Of a DNA stretch of 64,000 nt, positions 1-8,530 are shown piece by piece; positions within the stretch are counted from its first letter, which is position 1; each line of letters begins with the position of its first letter. The position numbers were made by a program, and so were the translations under genes. Origin of the DNA: Heligmosomoides polygyrus polygyrus. Taxonomy: Eukaryota; Nematoda; Chromadorea; Rhabditida; Heligmosomidae. The notes under the pieces were generated by a model. It was not told the DNA's origin. It saw only the letters and a program-made list of their open reading frames with translations, and made no database searches. Where the stretch lies: NCBI GenBank assembly GCA_947396885.1, contig OX377204.1:44937139-45001138 (forward strand), given 5' to 3'.

Positions 1-515
1 ATTTTGTTGTTTACCAGAGAGAGGCGATTCTGCCCAAATACAACACTTGGGCCGTTCCGACCTACCGTTGAGATAGTCTCCTGGTGAGATTCGCTCCAGG
101 GCTCGATGACGATGGACCGATTGAGTTTGTTGTCTCAGCGGGAAGACTCGATTTAAACAATACCGAAGAACTGAAATGATTCTGCTCATCCTTCCATAGG
201 CCATTAATTGGGCGTGCACTGAGTCGCTCGCGAGCAAGGAAACGAATGAAAGAACGGGCCAGCTATTTCTGTTGTGGGAGAATACTACAGTCTGCGTCTG
301 ATTTTGGGCTCTCAAGTCTGACAATAGCCCGAATATACAGATGGGAACTTCTTAGGCAACGCAGTATGACATGTGGCAACATTAGCAGACCGACAGATCT
401 CTACATGGCTAAGCGACAAAATCACAGCTGAAAACTACATCTTTATGCGGTGCTAGCAAATGTAAACATAGAAGTCTCACACACATAACGACTCCGACTC
501 GTAATTATCACACGC
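1..515. other. No gene seen
   Basis: I see no convincing coding frame, RNA gene or element boundary here. A 61-codon open frame at 246-431 has no recognisable domain and no splice context. This stretch lies just downstream of the minus-strand gene that ends at 516, so it should contain its 3' UTR, but I see no clear AATAAA-type signal. Confidence 0.4.
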
Positions 516-936
516 CTATCTAGTGCCCCTCTTCTTGGCGGCTTCGAGCATCTCGTCCTGGAGGACTTCCATCAATTCGCAGCGCTTGCGCGTCACACCT
601 TCGAAGTCGAAACTGAAGAAACGACAGTCACAATGGACACATGTTCATAGCGAAATCATGCAAAACGAGGTGGAAAACTAACGCGACGGTTCCCTTCTTC
701 CAATAGGTGTCGCGTGAGCGCTCCCAATCCCACGGTGCAGACGACTTGCCTGGACGCAAAATATCGATGAGACCTATGTACGCGCAATGGCAGGTGGATA
801 ACGTCTCACTTCTGTCAAGCCAGACTTCGATCTTCGTGAAACTGTAGTAGCTTGTCAAGCAGAAGATCGTGAACCAGAATCCGGCCAGGAACAAGAGCGG
901 GTAGACCTCGTACGCATGGCCAAGGCGACGAAGCAT
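516..936 (-). CDS. Small single-pass membrane protein, possibly NDUFA4/B12D-like, three exons
   Basis: On the minus strand three exons join cleanly: 936-810, 749-683 and 612-516, giving 96 codons and then TAG. Intron 1 (about 60 bases) starts GTGAGA and ends GTCCAG. Intron 2 (about 70 bases) starts GTTAGT and ends TTTCTTCAG. Phases match at both joins: a split Ser codon, then a split Ala codon. The start ATG (934-936) is 4 bases after a TTTTCCACAG acceptor, which suits spliced-leader trans-splicing or a further 5' exon. The protein has a short basic N-terminus, a hydrophobic segment at residues 13-31, then KIEVWLDRS, a PWDWER motif near residue 48 and a charged C-terminal helix. A short N-terminal anchor followed by a W-rich motif recalls the NDUFA4/B12D family of the inner mitochondrial membrane. 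That assignment is by eye only. The gene structure is more certain than the function. Confidence 0.65.
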
Positions 937-1860
937 AAACCTGTGGAAAAGGCTGGGTTGGCATCAGTATTAATTTGCAAACCAATGCTGAAATAGGACG
1001 AGATGAAAACGTATACTTCTTCAAGGTCCGAACAGGCAGTGGGATCGTTCACCGATCAGCAACAAAGCGAAGGTTGGGTGAACGTGTAGAGCTCTTCACT
1101 CTGACAGACGAACAATGTGTGCAGAAGACGAAGGGCAAATTGAAAGCTCATGTAGACCTGCGGCTCTCATAGAGGAGCGAGCCCGTGCGCATACAAAGAA
1201 GTACAGGATGTGGTCTTTCCACAGCACCAGTATCAAAAAAAGCTAATTCTGGAACTCCTTCCCTTGCTCAGTCTGTGCTCTCCTCGATATCAGCGGAGGA
1301 GAGCACAGAACCTAGAAAGCTTTCATTTTTCGCGCATGGGCCTGCTGCTCTATAAACACCAGAAGAGCTTTATGCCGTTAAAGTAAAGGAGAGCAATTCA
1401 AACTGAAACTGGGGAAAAATGCCTTATTCTAAACGGAAGTGGGAAACCTACTGGCCAGGAGTGTCTCCTTGGAGTGGTTTAGGAGCTCCTTTGAACTTAG
1501 GATCGCGGGAGTAGTTTCGTCCATAGCTGAAGAAGCCCTAGAAACAGAGGCGTTACCTCATGTGTAACGACCAAACGAATAGAAAACTACATCAACACCG
1601 TCAAACAGTACAGCTAAATCCAGAGTCGCAGAAAAGCTCATGATTATGTAGACAACAAGTGCTACGACACGCCTAACGGCGTGTCTCGCACTTTCCCGCT
1701 TCGCGGGGTTATAGGTTTGCGCTTTTTCCTCAGAAAATACTCTCACACAAAAAGTACGTGTGATCTTCAGAACAAACTTGTTAACAGAACAACAAAAAGA
1801 CAACATTTACTGAACCATCTCGGTGAATACTACGTTTGGTATCGACTTGAGTCCTGGTGT
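937..1860. other. No gene seen; fragment of MITE core module
   Basis: No coding region is supported. ORFs of 60-82 codons at 1558-1863 overlap on both strands and show no domain. The only recognisable piece is a hairpin at 1272-1309 (see separate entry), preceded by a TTCCCTTGCTCAG string that also occurs near 7146. This suggests a decayed piece of the small inverted-repeat elements found later in the window. Confidence 0.35.
1272..1309. repeat. TGTGCTCTCC hairpin of the MITE core module
   Basis: Imperfect inverted repeat: TGTGCTCTCCTC, a short spacer, then GGAGGAGAGCACA. The same hairpin or half-hairpin recurs near 11784, 13895-13932, 28857-28891 and 29146-29180, each time inside small TIR elements. 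Here no terminal repeats surround it. Confidence 0.6.
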
Positions 1861-1950
1861 TAACCAAATTTTCAGATGGGACTTCTGTCGAACTCGCGAG
1901 CACGCCACTTACAGTTGACCATGAAAAAATACTGGACTGGGGAGATATAC

Positions 1951-3330
1951 GCAGAGGCGTATCTGGCGCGGGTAAAGTTTACCGTTCAACATGGGATAAT
2001 TCTGAGTTCTGCATGCGGCCGGTCGTCGTACGACGACGATGTGACCTCTGCTTCCTTTCTTTTCCATCTTCTGACTCCAGACGGTTGTGTTGCGACGAAG
2101 AGAACCAGTCTTCTGGATCCAGGCGCTCAGAAACGCGCGCAGTCGCCGTTGTGTCAAGCAGGAGGAGGCTGCTCTTCTTCTGCTGCAGCAGCATCTCACG
2201 TTCAATTCTGAATACGATCTCTCGTCGTAGGACGACGGTGTCTCCTCTTCTGACTCCAGACGGTTGTGGTGCGACGAAGAGAACCAGTCTTCTGGATCCA
2301 GGCGCTCAGAAACGCGCGCAGACGCCGTTGTGTCAAGCAGGAGGAGGATACGTTTCCTCTGGTGCAGCAATATTCCATGTTGAACGGCAAACATTGGCCG
2401 CGCGAGGTACGCAGAGGCGTACCTGGCGCAGCTAAACGTTTCCGTTCAACATGGGATAATGCTGAGTTCTGCATGCGGCCGGTCGTCGTACGACGACGAT
2501 GTGACCTCTGCTTCCTTTCTTTTCCATCTTCTGACTCCAGACGGTTGTGTTGCGACGAAGAGAACCAGTCTTCTGGATCCAGGCGCTCAAAAACGCGCGC
2601 AGACGCCGTTCTGTCAAGCAGGAGGAGGCTGCTCTTCTTCTGCTGCAGCAGCATCTCACGTTCAATTCTGAATGCGATCTCTCGTCGTAGGACGACGGTG
2701 TCTCCTCTTCTGACTCCAGACGGTTGTGGTGCGACGATGGAAACCCGTCTTCTGGATCCAGGCAGTCAGAAACGCGCGCAGACGCCGTTGTGTCAAGCAG
2801 GAGGAGGATACGTTTCCTCTGGTGCAGCAATATTCCATGTTGAACGGCAAACATTGGCCGCGCGAGGTACGCAGAGGCGTACCTGGCGCAGGTAAACGTT
2901 TCCGTTCAACATGGGATAATGCTGAGTTCTGCATGCGGCCGGTCGTCGTACGACGACGATGTGACCTCTGCTTCCTTTCTTTTCCATCTTCTGACTCCAG
3001 ACGGTTGTGTTGCGACGAAGAGAACCAGTCTTCTGGATCCAGGCGCTCAAAAACGCGAGCAGACGCCGTTCTGTCAAGCAGGAGGAGGCTGCTCTTCTTC
3101 TGCTGCAGCAGCATCTCACGTTCAATTCTGAATGCGATCTCTCGTCGTAGGACGACGGTGTCTCCTCTTCTGACTCCAGACGGTTGTGGTGCGACGATGG
3201 AAACCCGTCTTCTGGATCCAGGCAGTCAGAAACGCGCGCAGACGCCGTTGTGTCAAGCAGGAGGAGGCTACGCGTCCTCTGCTGTAACAACATCCCGTGT
3301 TGAACGGCAGACGTTGCCCGCGCGAGGTAC
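1951..3330. repeat. 460-bp tandem repeat, three units
   Basis: The marker GCAGAGGCGT starts at 1951, 2411 and 2871, with a variant at 3331, an exact 460-base period. A second marker, CTGAGTTCTGCATGCGG, starts at 2002, 2462 and 2922. Each unit holds two related half-units, each starting CTGACTCCAG (2071 and 2250 in unit 1; spacing 179 then 281). Each also has the palindrome CGTCGTCGTACGACGACG near 2025. Adjacent units look about 97-99% alike. Long open frames run through both strands (for example 2266-2895 + and 2793-3374 -). Because 460 is not divisible by 3, each unit shifts frame, so I read these as compositional ORFs, not a gene. A diverged copy of one half-unit lies reversed near 40040-40160. 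Confidence 0.85.
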
Positions 3331-3761
3331 GCGGAGGCGTCGCAAGGGGTTCCATGAGATTGCCATGGTTCCATGAGGCGTATCTCAGCCAGGTTTCCAA
3401 CCTGAGTGAGATACGCCCTATCATCTACAGGGCAGGGAGCTAACTCAATTATATAGTTGTAGATGTAGATAGCTTAATATTAAATCGCACGAGACCTTCT
3501 GTAGGCTAAATGTTAGGCCCATATTTAGAACGGTTGTGAGGCTTCAGTTGGCAGGGTAGATTCCAGATTGAAGGGCTGGCCTGTTCTGTGCCTTCCTCCG
3601 CGATAGCAAGAAGAGCAAAGATTTAGACCTGGGAACGGACTCCGGGGTGTGGCGAGCATATCAGACGCGAAGCAAAACGTGGCTGACGTGCTGAAGCTTC
3701 GGTCGTGGCGGGCAAGTTCCCAGAGAGCATCCAGAACTGTTCCTTCTATCCATCCTCATAG
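3331..3761. repeat. Terminal segment of the 460-bp repeat element
   Basis: After the last unit come a GTGAGATACGCC string (about 3409) and CTAACTCAATTATATAG (about 3441). The reverse complement of the latter starts near 39869, followed by three GAGATACGCC units at 39913-40030. Both loci therefore carry the same end in opposite orientation. From 3481 to 3761 I see no gene or boundary. Confidence 0.5.
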
Positions 3762-5640
3762 ATAATTCTTTATTATTCTTTATTCAGGACGTGACGATGA
3801 CTACATCACGTGTTGTTTAGAAAATAACATAACGGAAGGCAAAACCAGTGCTTAGTAAAAACAGTAGACTCTAATGTCCAGAACAAGCATGAAGTTAAAA
3901 AAAATGCAACCTAAAAGATTAGACAGTGCAACAGAAACAACTGCAATAGATGTCTGAACTCTACCTTGCAATCTGTCTACGAGAAAGATGAGACCTAAGT
4001 TGATTTAACGTCATACTGAGTATGCGGTCCTTCATCAACATCCTGAAGCGTGCAAACACCCGGTGAGAGAAGAAAGTTGACCTGGGTTGGCATCTACTCA
4101 TCGAGCCAGCTAGCCTTATACCGCCACTTCTAGTATTGGTATCAGCGAAGTAACAAAAATCACTTGCGTTGACATCAACCCTACCAGTAAGTATTTTGAA
4201 CATCATAATTATGTCGTTATTTTCTCTCCTGTTTTTTAGGGAACGCAAGCCTAGTTGTTTCGCCCTTTCCGCGCCGTTTGGAATTGAATAATAGCTAAGA
4301 CCAAAGCATCTCATTAGCAGCTTACGAGTGAAACTGTTTTGCACACTTTCTAGAAAATCAACGTCCTTCTTTTTAGTAGGATTAAAGACTGTGGTGCCAC
4401 CTTCAATAATTGGACGCACGTAGACCTTGAATGCTCGGATAAGTACTTGTGGGTCACGTGTTTTTAAAATCTTGAATAAGTTGTATATGCGAAACATGGC
4501 TTTATTTACTATCACTTTATAGTGGGTTTTGAAGTCAAGTTTATAGTCAAAATGGTAGCCCAAGTCTCTGACCTCACATACAGTTCTTAGCCTTATGCCA
4601 TCCACCAAATACATTCTCTCTGAAGAACAGTTACCAACAGTCATCACGTATGTTTTATCAACGGCAAGAGGCAAACCCCATCGCTTGGACCAACAGCTGA
4701 TAACATCAATTGCTGACTGCAAGCTTAACGAATCAACATTACTTGCTATATTCTTATATAGTTTGATGTCATCAGCATACATTTTGCAAGTAACGTTGCA
4801 GGTAGAGACCAGCTCGGGTATCTCATACGTGTATATCAAGAACAGAAGAGGTGAGAGGACTCCGCCCTGCGGAACTCCGCTAGGGGCCGGATAGACATGG
4901 GAAAAACTTGACCCAACTTTCACTTGGTATGTCCTGTTAGAGAGAAAACTTTCCACCCATGCCACTATCATTGGATAAACACCCACGACCCTGAGTTTCT
5001 CTAGCAATTTATTATGAGGCACTCTATCGAACGCCTTAGCGAAATCGAAATATACAATGTCCACGCTTTCCTTGCAGTTTAGAGCCGCAGTCCAGTCGTT
5101 TAAAGATGTTAGTAAGGCTGTCTCAACTGATCTGCCATTTCTGAAACCATATTGCTCTTTCGGGATAATATTATGTTCTTCTAGATGGTTTAAAATCCTC
5201 TTCTTCATGATTTTCTCAAAAACTCTCGCAAAAATTGAGGTAATGCTCACCGGCCTGTAATTCTCGGGATCATCGAGAGGAGCTTTTTTGGGTATAGGAC
5301 TGATAAGAGCATGCTTCCAACGAGCCGGTACCTCACCTTTAATGTAGCTGAAGTTAAAAATGTATTCTAATGGATACTCGATGTAAGGAAGAACCTTCTT
5401 AACAAAAATTAGAGGAACGAAGTCCGGAGTACAGGAGAACGAGTTTTTCCAATTTGAAAGCAATTCAATAATTTCATCTCTATGGAACCATAGAGTTGGG
5501 CCCATAGAAGGACAAACTTGTTTTTCGTCAAAACGAGCACTAGAACTAAGGTTAGTGAACGACTTTTGGAAAACTTTAGCTAGAAGATTAGCTTTTGGTT
5601 CATCACCTAAGACAATCTCGCCATTGTCTAGTCTTAATTT
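3762..5640 (-). mobile_element. CR1-type LINE, copy A, 5'-truncated
   Basis: A minus-strand non-LTR retrotransposon. It holds the RT frame (5640-3961), a 3' UTR of about 200 bases, and a short tail (AATAAAGAATAATAAAG) near 3762-3780. Copies B, C and D have similar TAAA-type tails. Its 5' side stops at a 214-bp inverted-repeat element (5641-5854). Beyond that a few LINE-like codons may continue to about 5890 before a TGA. Confidence 0.8.
3961..5640 (-). CDS. CR1-type reverse transcriptase ORF (partial)
   Basis: An open frame of about 560 codons without internal stops. It is a non-LTR reverse transcriptase that would copy LINE RNA by target-primed synthesis. Numbered from the Met at 5505, the RT core shows ENYRPVS (81-87), the first catalytic Asp in YFDFAKAFD (D154), SGVPQGGVLSPLLF (209-222) and the catalytic MYADD (YADD 243-246). 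The C-terminal thumb has the CR1-like RKLLMRC and LGLRSLKNRR motifs. The N-terminal endonuclease is missing, so the copy cannot move by itself, but the RT part looks recent. The 45 codons upstream of that Met are in frame and match copy B, so the Met is not a true start. Confidence 0.85.
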   Translation of the reverse strand, partial: KLRLDNGEIVLGDEPKANLLAKVFQKSFTNLSSSARFDEKQVCPSMGPTLWFHRDEIIELLSNWKNSFSCTPDFVPLIFVKKVLPYIEYPLEYIFNFSYIKGEVPARWKHALISPIPKKAPLDDPENYRPVSITSIFARVFEKIMKKRILNHLEEHNIIPKEQYGFRNGRSVETALLTSLNDWTAALNCKESVDIVYFDFAKAFDRVPHNKLLEKLRVVGVYPMIVAWVESFLSNRTYQVKVGSSFSHVYPAPSGVPQGGVLSPLLFLIYTYEIPELVSTCNVTCKMYADDIKLYKNIASNVDSLSLQSAIDVISCWSKRWGLPLAVDKTYVMTVGNCSSERMYLVDGIRLRTVCEVRDLGYHFDYKLDFKTHYKVIVNKAMFRIYNLFKILKTRDPQVLIRAFKVYVRPIIEGGTTVFNPTKKKDVDFLESVQNSFTRKLLMRCFGLSYYSIPNGAERAKQLGLRSLKNRRENNDIIMMFKILTGRVDVNASDFCYFADTNTRSGGIRLAGSMSRCQPRSTFFSHRVFARFRMLMKDRILSMTLNQLRSHLSRRQIAR

Positions 5641-5854
5641 GGCGCAAATAGGCTCGAGAGTGGAGGGGGGTCACCGTGTATTCAGTGGGTACTCGCCGTA
5701 GGAAGGCATATGTATGTTCAACTACATCAGAAATGGCCTAGCTCAGTTCACCAATGTGGAAGGGACACACCAGTGATGCATTACATTTTTAATTTCGCAC
5801 AACAAAAGACGCTATATAGGTCCGACATGGTGATCCCCCGAGCCTATTTGCGCC
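5641..5854. mobile_element. MITE, GGCGCAAATAG family, copy 1
   Basis: Terminal inverted repeats GGCGCAAATAGGCTCG / CGAGCCTATTTGCGCC bound 214 bases, with GGGGGGTCACC / GGTGATCCCCC just inside. Flanks are CTTAATTT and GATAATTT, a likely decayed 8-bp target duplication. The internal sequence resembles copy 2 (7405-7616). It has no coding capacity. It sits exactly at the 5' edge of CR1 copy A and appears to have cut into it. Confidence 0.75.
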
Positions 5855-6180
5855 GATAATTTTTAAACTCCAGCGCTTCTTTGCGTTCTCATGCGTTAAC
5901 CAGCCTGGGGCCAGATTCATCAACCGCTTAAACCGCGTCCCTTCCACCCGATACCCAGATTCATCAACCGTTTAAACCGCGTCGCGTACATCCGAGACCA
6001 GTTGCCGTCCTCATGAACGTTCCCGGGAACATTCCTGGCTTCCTACGGGAAGCGACCTCGTCGGGAGCCGAAATAACTATTCATGAAACGATTATGAACA
6101 AGAAAACCAACCGCGTGCCGGAAGGCCAAGAAGGGAATGGAGCGATAGCGCGAAGACCTCGATTATCATCCCACTCCCGC
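5855..6180. other. No gene; short direct duplication
   Basis: A string CAGATTCATCAACCG followed by TTAAACCGCGTC occurs twice about 40 bases apart (5912 and 5952). Its first copy begins with GGGGCCAGATTCATCAA, like the ends of the 17784/18497 MITEs, but I find no matching inverted end. Nothing else is supported. Confidence 0.4.
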
Positions 6181-6400
6181 CGCTTCATGAATGCAGCTAC
6201 AGGTCTCTGGTTTGGATTTCCCGCCAAGTCAGCTAAGCCTTCCATCCCTCCGGGGCTGGTGAATTGGTACCTGACTTGTCTGGGCGCTGACATGTCCATC
6301 GGTTGGCCACCGCAAGTCATTGTACGGCCAAATACGCATTCAAATCGCCTCCACGATATCCCAAAACGGATTGAGTAACGCCGCCCTTTATCCTTTAACA
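6181..6400 (+). mobile_element. tRNA-derived SINE, copy 1
   Basis: The body matches the full copies at 34220-34514 and 59157-59484: a degenerate B-box-like CTGGTTTGGATTTCC, the segment AAGCCTTCCATCCCTCCGG, GGCCACCGCAAGTCATTGTA, CCAAATACGCATTC, and a 3' end of CCTTTATCCTTTA. The tRNA-like head is eroded. Confidence 0.75.
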
Positions 6401-6642
6401 GAGTCGATACCAGAACTTCTCTAGAAGAACGGAGGCTTTAGGAGTATGTTTGACAAGCGGAAATGAATGTCACAGCGAGAATCGCCACCCCTTAAATGTT
6501 TAGTAGCGAGGTTTGTTCAAGGCATTGAAAGCTTACCATGAAGTCGCACCTTCCGCACGGCAAGCAAATGCGTTCCTCACATGAAGATAAGAGAGAAAGT
6601 GAAGGCATTTCGAAGCTGCGGGATGCGGTCCATTTCCCACAC

Positions 6643-7101
6643 GGCACTATTGTACTTTCACAACTCCAAGGGTCGAGGAGAGGTCAAAAAAATTTCGCCC
6701 AAACTTTGGCTAGGGTGGTTATTTGAGGCGCTGATCACGAATATGACATCCGTTTTTCGTTTTACGCTGGAGTACGGTAGGTGCGCGTACTCGCTGACAG
6801 CCTCAGTCATCCGTACCAACCGTAACCTACCGTACTCCAGCGTAATGCCAAAAACGGATGTCATATTCGTGATCAGCACCCCAAATAACCCCCCTAGCCG
6901 AAGTTTGGGCGAAATCAGTGACCATGACCTTGGCAGCCTTAGTCACCCGCACCTACCGTAACCTACCGTAATCGGTCGTAGTTTTGAAAACGGATCTCAC
7001 ATTCGTGATCAGCGCCCCAAATAACCACCCTAGCCAAAGTTTGGGCGAATTTTTTTTCGACCTCTCCTCGACCCTTGGAGTTGTGAAAGTACAATAGTGC
7101 C
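6643..7101. mobile_element. Inverted-repeat MITE with 8-bp target duplication
   Basis: The ends GGCACTATTGTACTTTCA and its reverse complement bound 459 bases. TCCCACAC is directly repeated on both sides (6635-6642 and 7102-7109). The inverted arms run about 90 bases (CTCCAAGGGTCGAGGAGAGG, then GCCCAAACTTTGGCTAGGG). Smaller inverted copies lie inside (CGTACTCCAGCGTAA around 6760-6850). No transposase is encoded. An 8-bp duplication is typical of hAT elements. The end GTACTATTGTACTTT is shared with 12654-13405 and 28489-29466, so these are related families. Confidence 0.85.
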
Positions 7102-7404
7102 TCCCACACTTCTGTCAAAATTAACCACGTCCTGCTGTAGCTGCTTCCCTTGCTCAGACAATGTACGGAGAGCACAGAACTCAACCAAAACCACTCCCGT
7201 ACGCGCTCAGGCCCATTTCCCGAAGGTACTCCTTCGCGACTACTCTTCCATGATCTGTGATTGGTGGCTAATGGCTTCCAAACTTTCTCAAATATTGACT
7301 CACTCACTCTGTCCTTAATAACAGGGCGGAATAGACTAATAAGGTTTGAAGGAGGTGGGGTGGGGAGTGGGGGGGGGGGGCAATCTTATGGTGAGGCCTT
7401 TTTC
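7102..7404. other. No gene; core-module remnant and G tract
   Basis: A decayed TTCCCTTGCTCAG...GGAGAGCACAGAACT string near 7145-7182 recalls the MITE core hairpin. A 12-base G tract lies at 7369-7380. Overlapping short ORFs here show no domain. Confidence 0.4.
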
Positions 7405-7616
7405 GGCGCAAATAGTGTCGAGGGGATGGGCCACCCCACACTCAGTGGTTGTACGCCTTGGTAACAAGACACGTTTATGTCAGATACATCACAAATGGCC
7501 TACCTCAGTTCACTGTAGGGGTAGAACCACTATTGCTGCAAAAAATTCCGGTTTCAAAAAGCAAATTGGACTGTACTACAGGTGACCCCACCCCCCCCCC
7601 CAACCCTATTTGCGCC
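7405..7616. mobile_element. MITE, GGCGCAAATAG family, copy 2
   Basis: Ends GGCGCAAATAG and CTATTTGCGCC bound 212 bases, with an inner GGTGACCCC next to an 11-base C tract (7591-7601). It shares CATCACAAATGGCCTACCTCAG with copy 1 (variant bases). Flanks CCTTTTTC and GCTTTTCC could be an eroded 8-bp duplication. Non-coding. Confidence 0.7.
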
Positions 7617-7659
7617 GCTTTTCCTTACATTTTTTCTTACTATTGTCCACTATATCCTA

Positions 7660-7797
7660 TATGAATGCGTATTTGGTCATTGTATGGCCAAATACGCATT
7701 CATATCGCCTCCACGACATCCCGTAGAAGTGGAATGCGCTGGTGCATTCCAAAAGGGATTGAGTAACGCCGTCCTTTATCCTTTATCCTTATCCTTT
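7660..7797 (+). mobile_element. tRNA-derived SINE, copy 2 (3' fragment)
   Basis: Only the 3' third is present: GCCTCCACGACATCCCGTAGAAG, GATTGAGTAACGCCGTCC, then a tail of CCTTTAT repeats. Its first 45 bases form a hairpin (ATGAATGCGTATTTGG... and its complement), so the break may have involved a foldback copy. Confidence 0.75.
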
Positions 7798-8389
7798 ATT
7801 GTCCACTACACAACCCTAGCTCGGAGATGACCCACCGACAGGGAAGTAAACCACTGTCCCTGTAGGTCGTACATCGTAAATAGCATGTCCATAGCAGAAG
7901 CACACTCTCCCTTAACGCGCCTATAATAGTTCCCAGTCGATGCTTCTCAATATAAAAATCTCCACGGTAGAAACTCCATCCCCACGGTTCGCGTCCCTGT
8001 TTTCATGCCAGCGTTCCTTTTCAAGGCGTGGTGCTTGAACCTTTGACGAGAAACGTCTAGGGAATTGAAATCCTTTACAAACATAATCATAAATCATAAA
8101 ACAAAAACTAACCGACTCTCCCTCAGGCTTTTGAAGTTGCACTTTCGAGCTTCCTGGAGCAGAAGCTGTAGCAGAGGCGCTCCGGACCACCAAAAACCTC
8201 GTGTGGACCGGTCTCAAGCAAGCAGCTGCTGCACGGCTAATGGACATCGCCTGAACGAACGGTGGAGCTTAAAAGGAGAAAGCATCGATAATCTTGTTTG
8301 GTTCCAATAGACGTTATACGCAACCTATTCACAACGCGAAGCAAAAAATAAAGACACATTCCAGGCTAACCGACTGGTGGTCACCAAAC
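7798..8389. other. No gene or repeat boundary seen
   Basis: Two short overlapping frames (7921-8247 - and 8065-8310 +) have no domain or splice evidence. I see no terminal repeats. Confidence 0.35.
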
Positions 8390-8530
8390 TGAACTTGGGT
8401 GCAAATAGGGTCCGGGGGGTCACCACAGCATGGCGCGGCGGGCCGGCGTGACGAGTACCTCCATACAGTGAATGTAAATGCAGTCTTATCTCTTCGTTTC
8501 GATTATAGATCCGCGTTTTATGTGCTTCCT

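Noticed and set aside
2266..3376. ORFs of 209 and 216 codons (+) and up to 193 codons (-) as Arg/Ser-rich proteins
   Set aside because: They lie wholly in the 460-bp tandem repeat, occur on both strands and change frame with each unit. No start, splice or domain evidence.
5909..5990. Complete MITE of the GGGGCCGGATTC family
   Set aside because: Only one end-like string plus a short direct duplication; no inverted partner within 600 bases.
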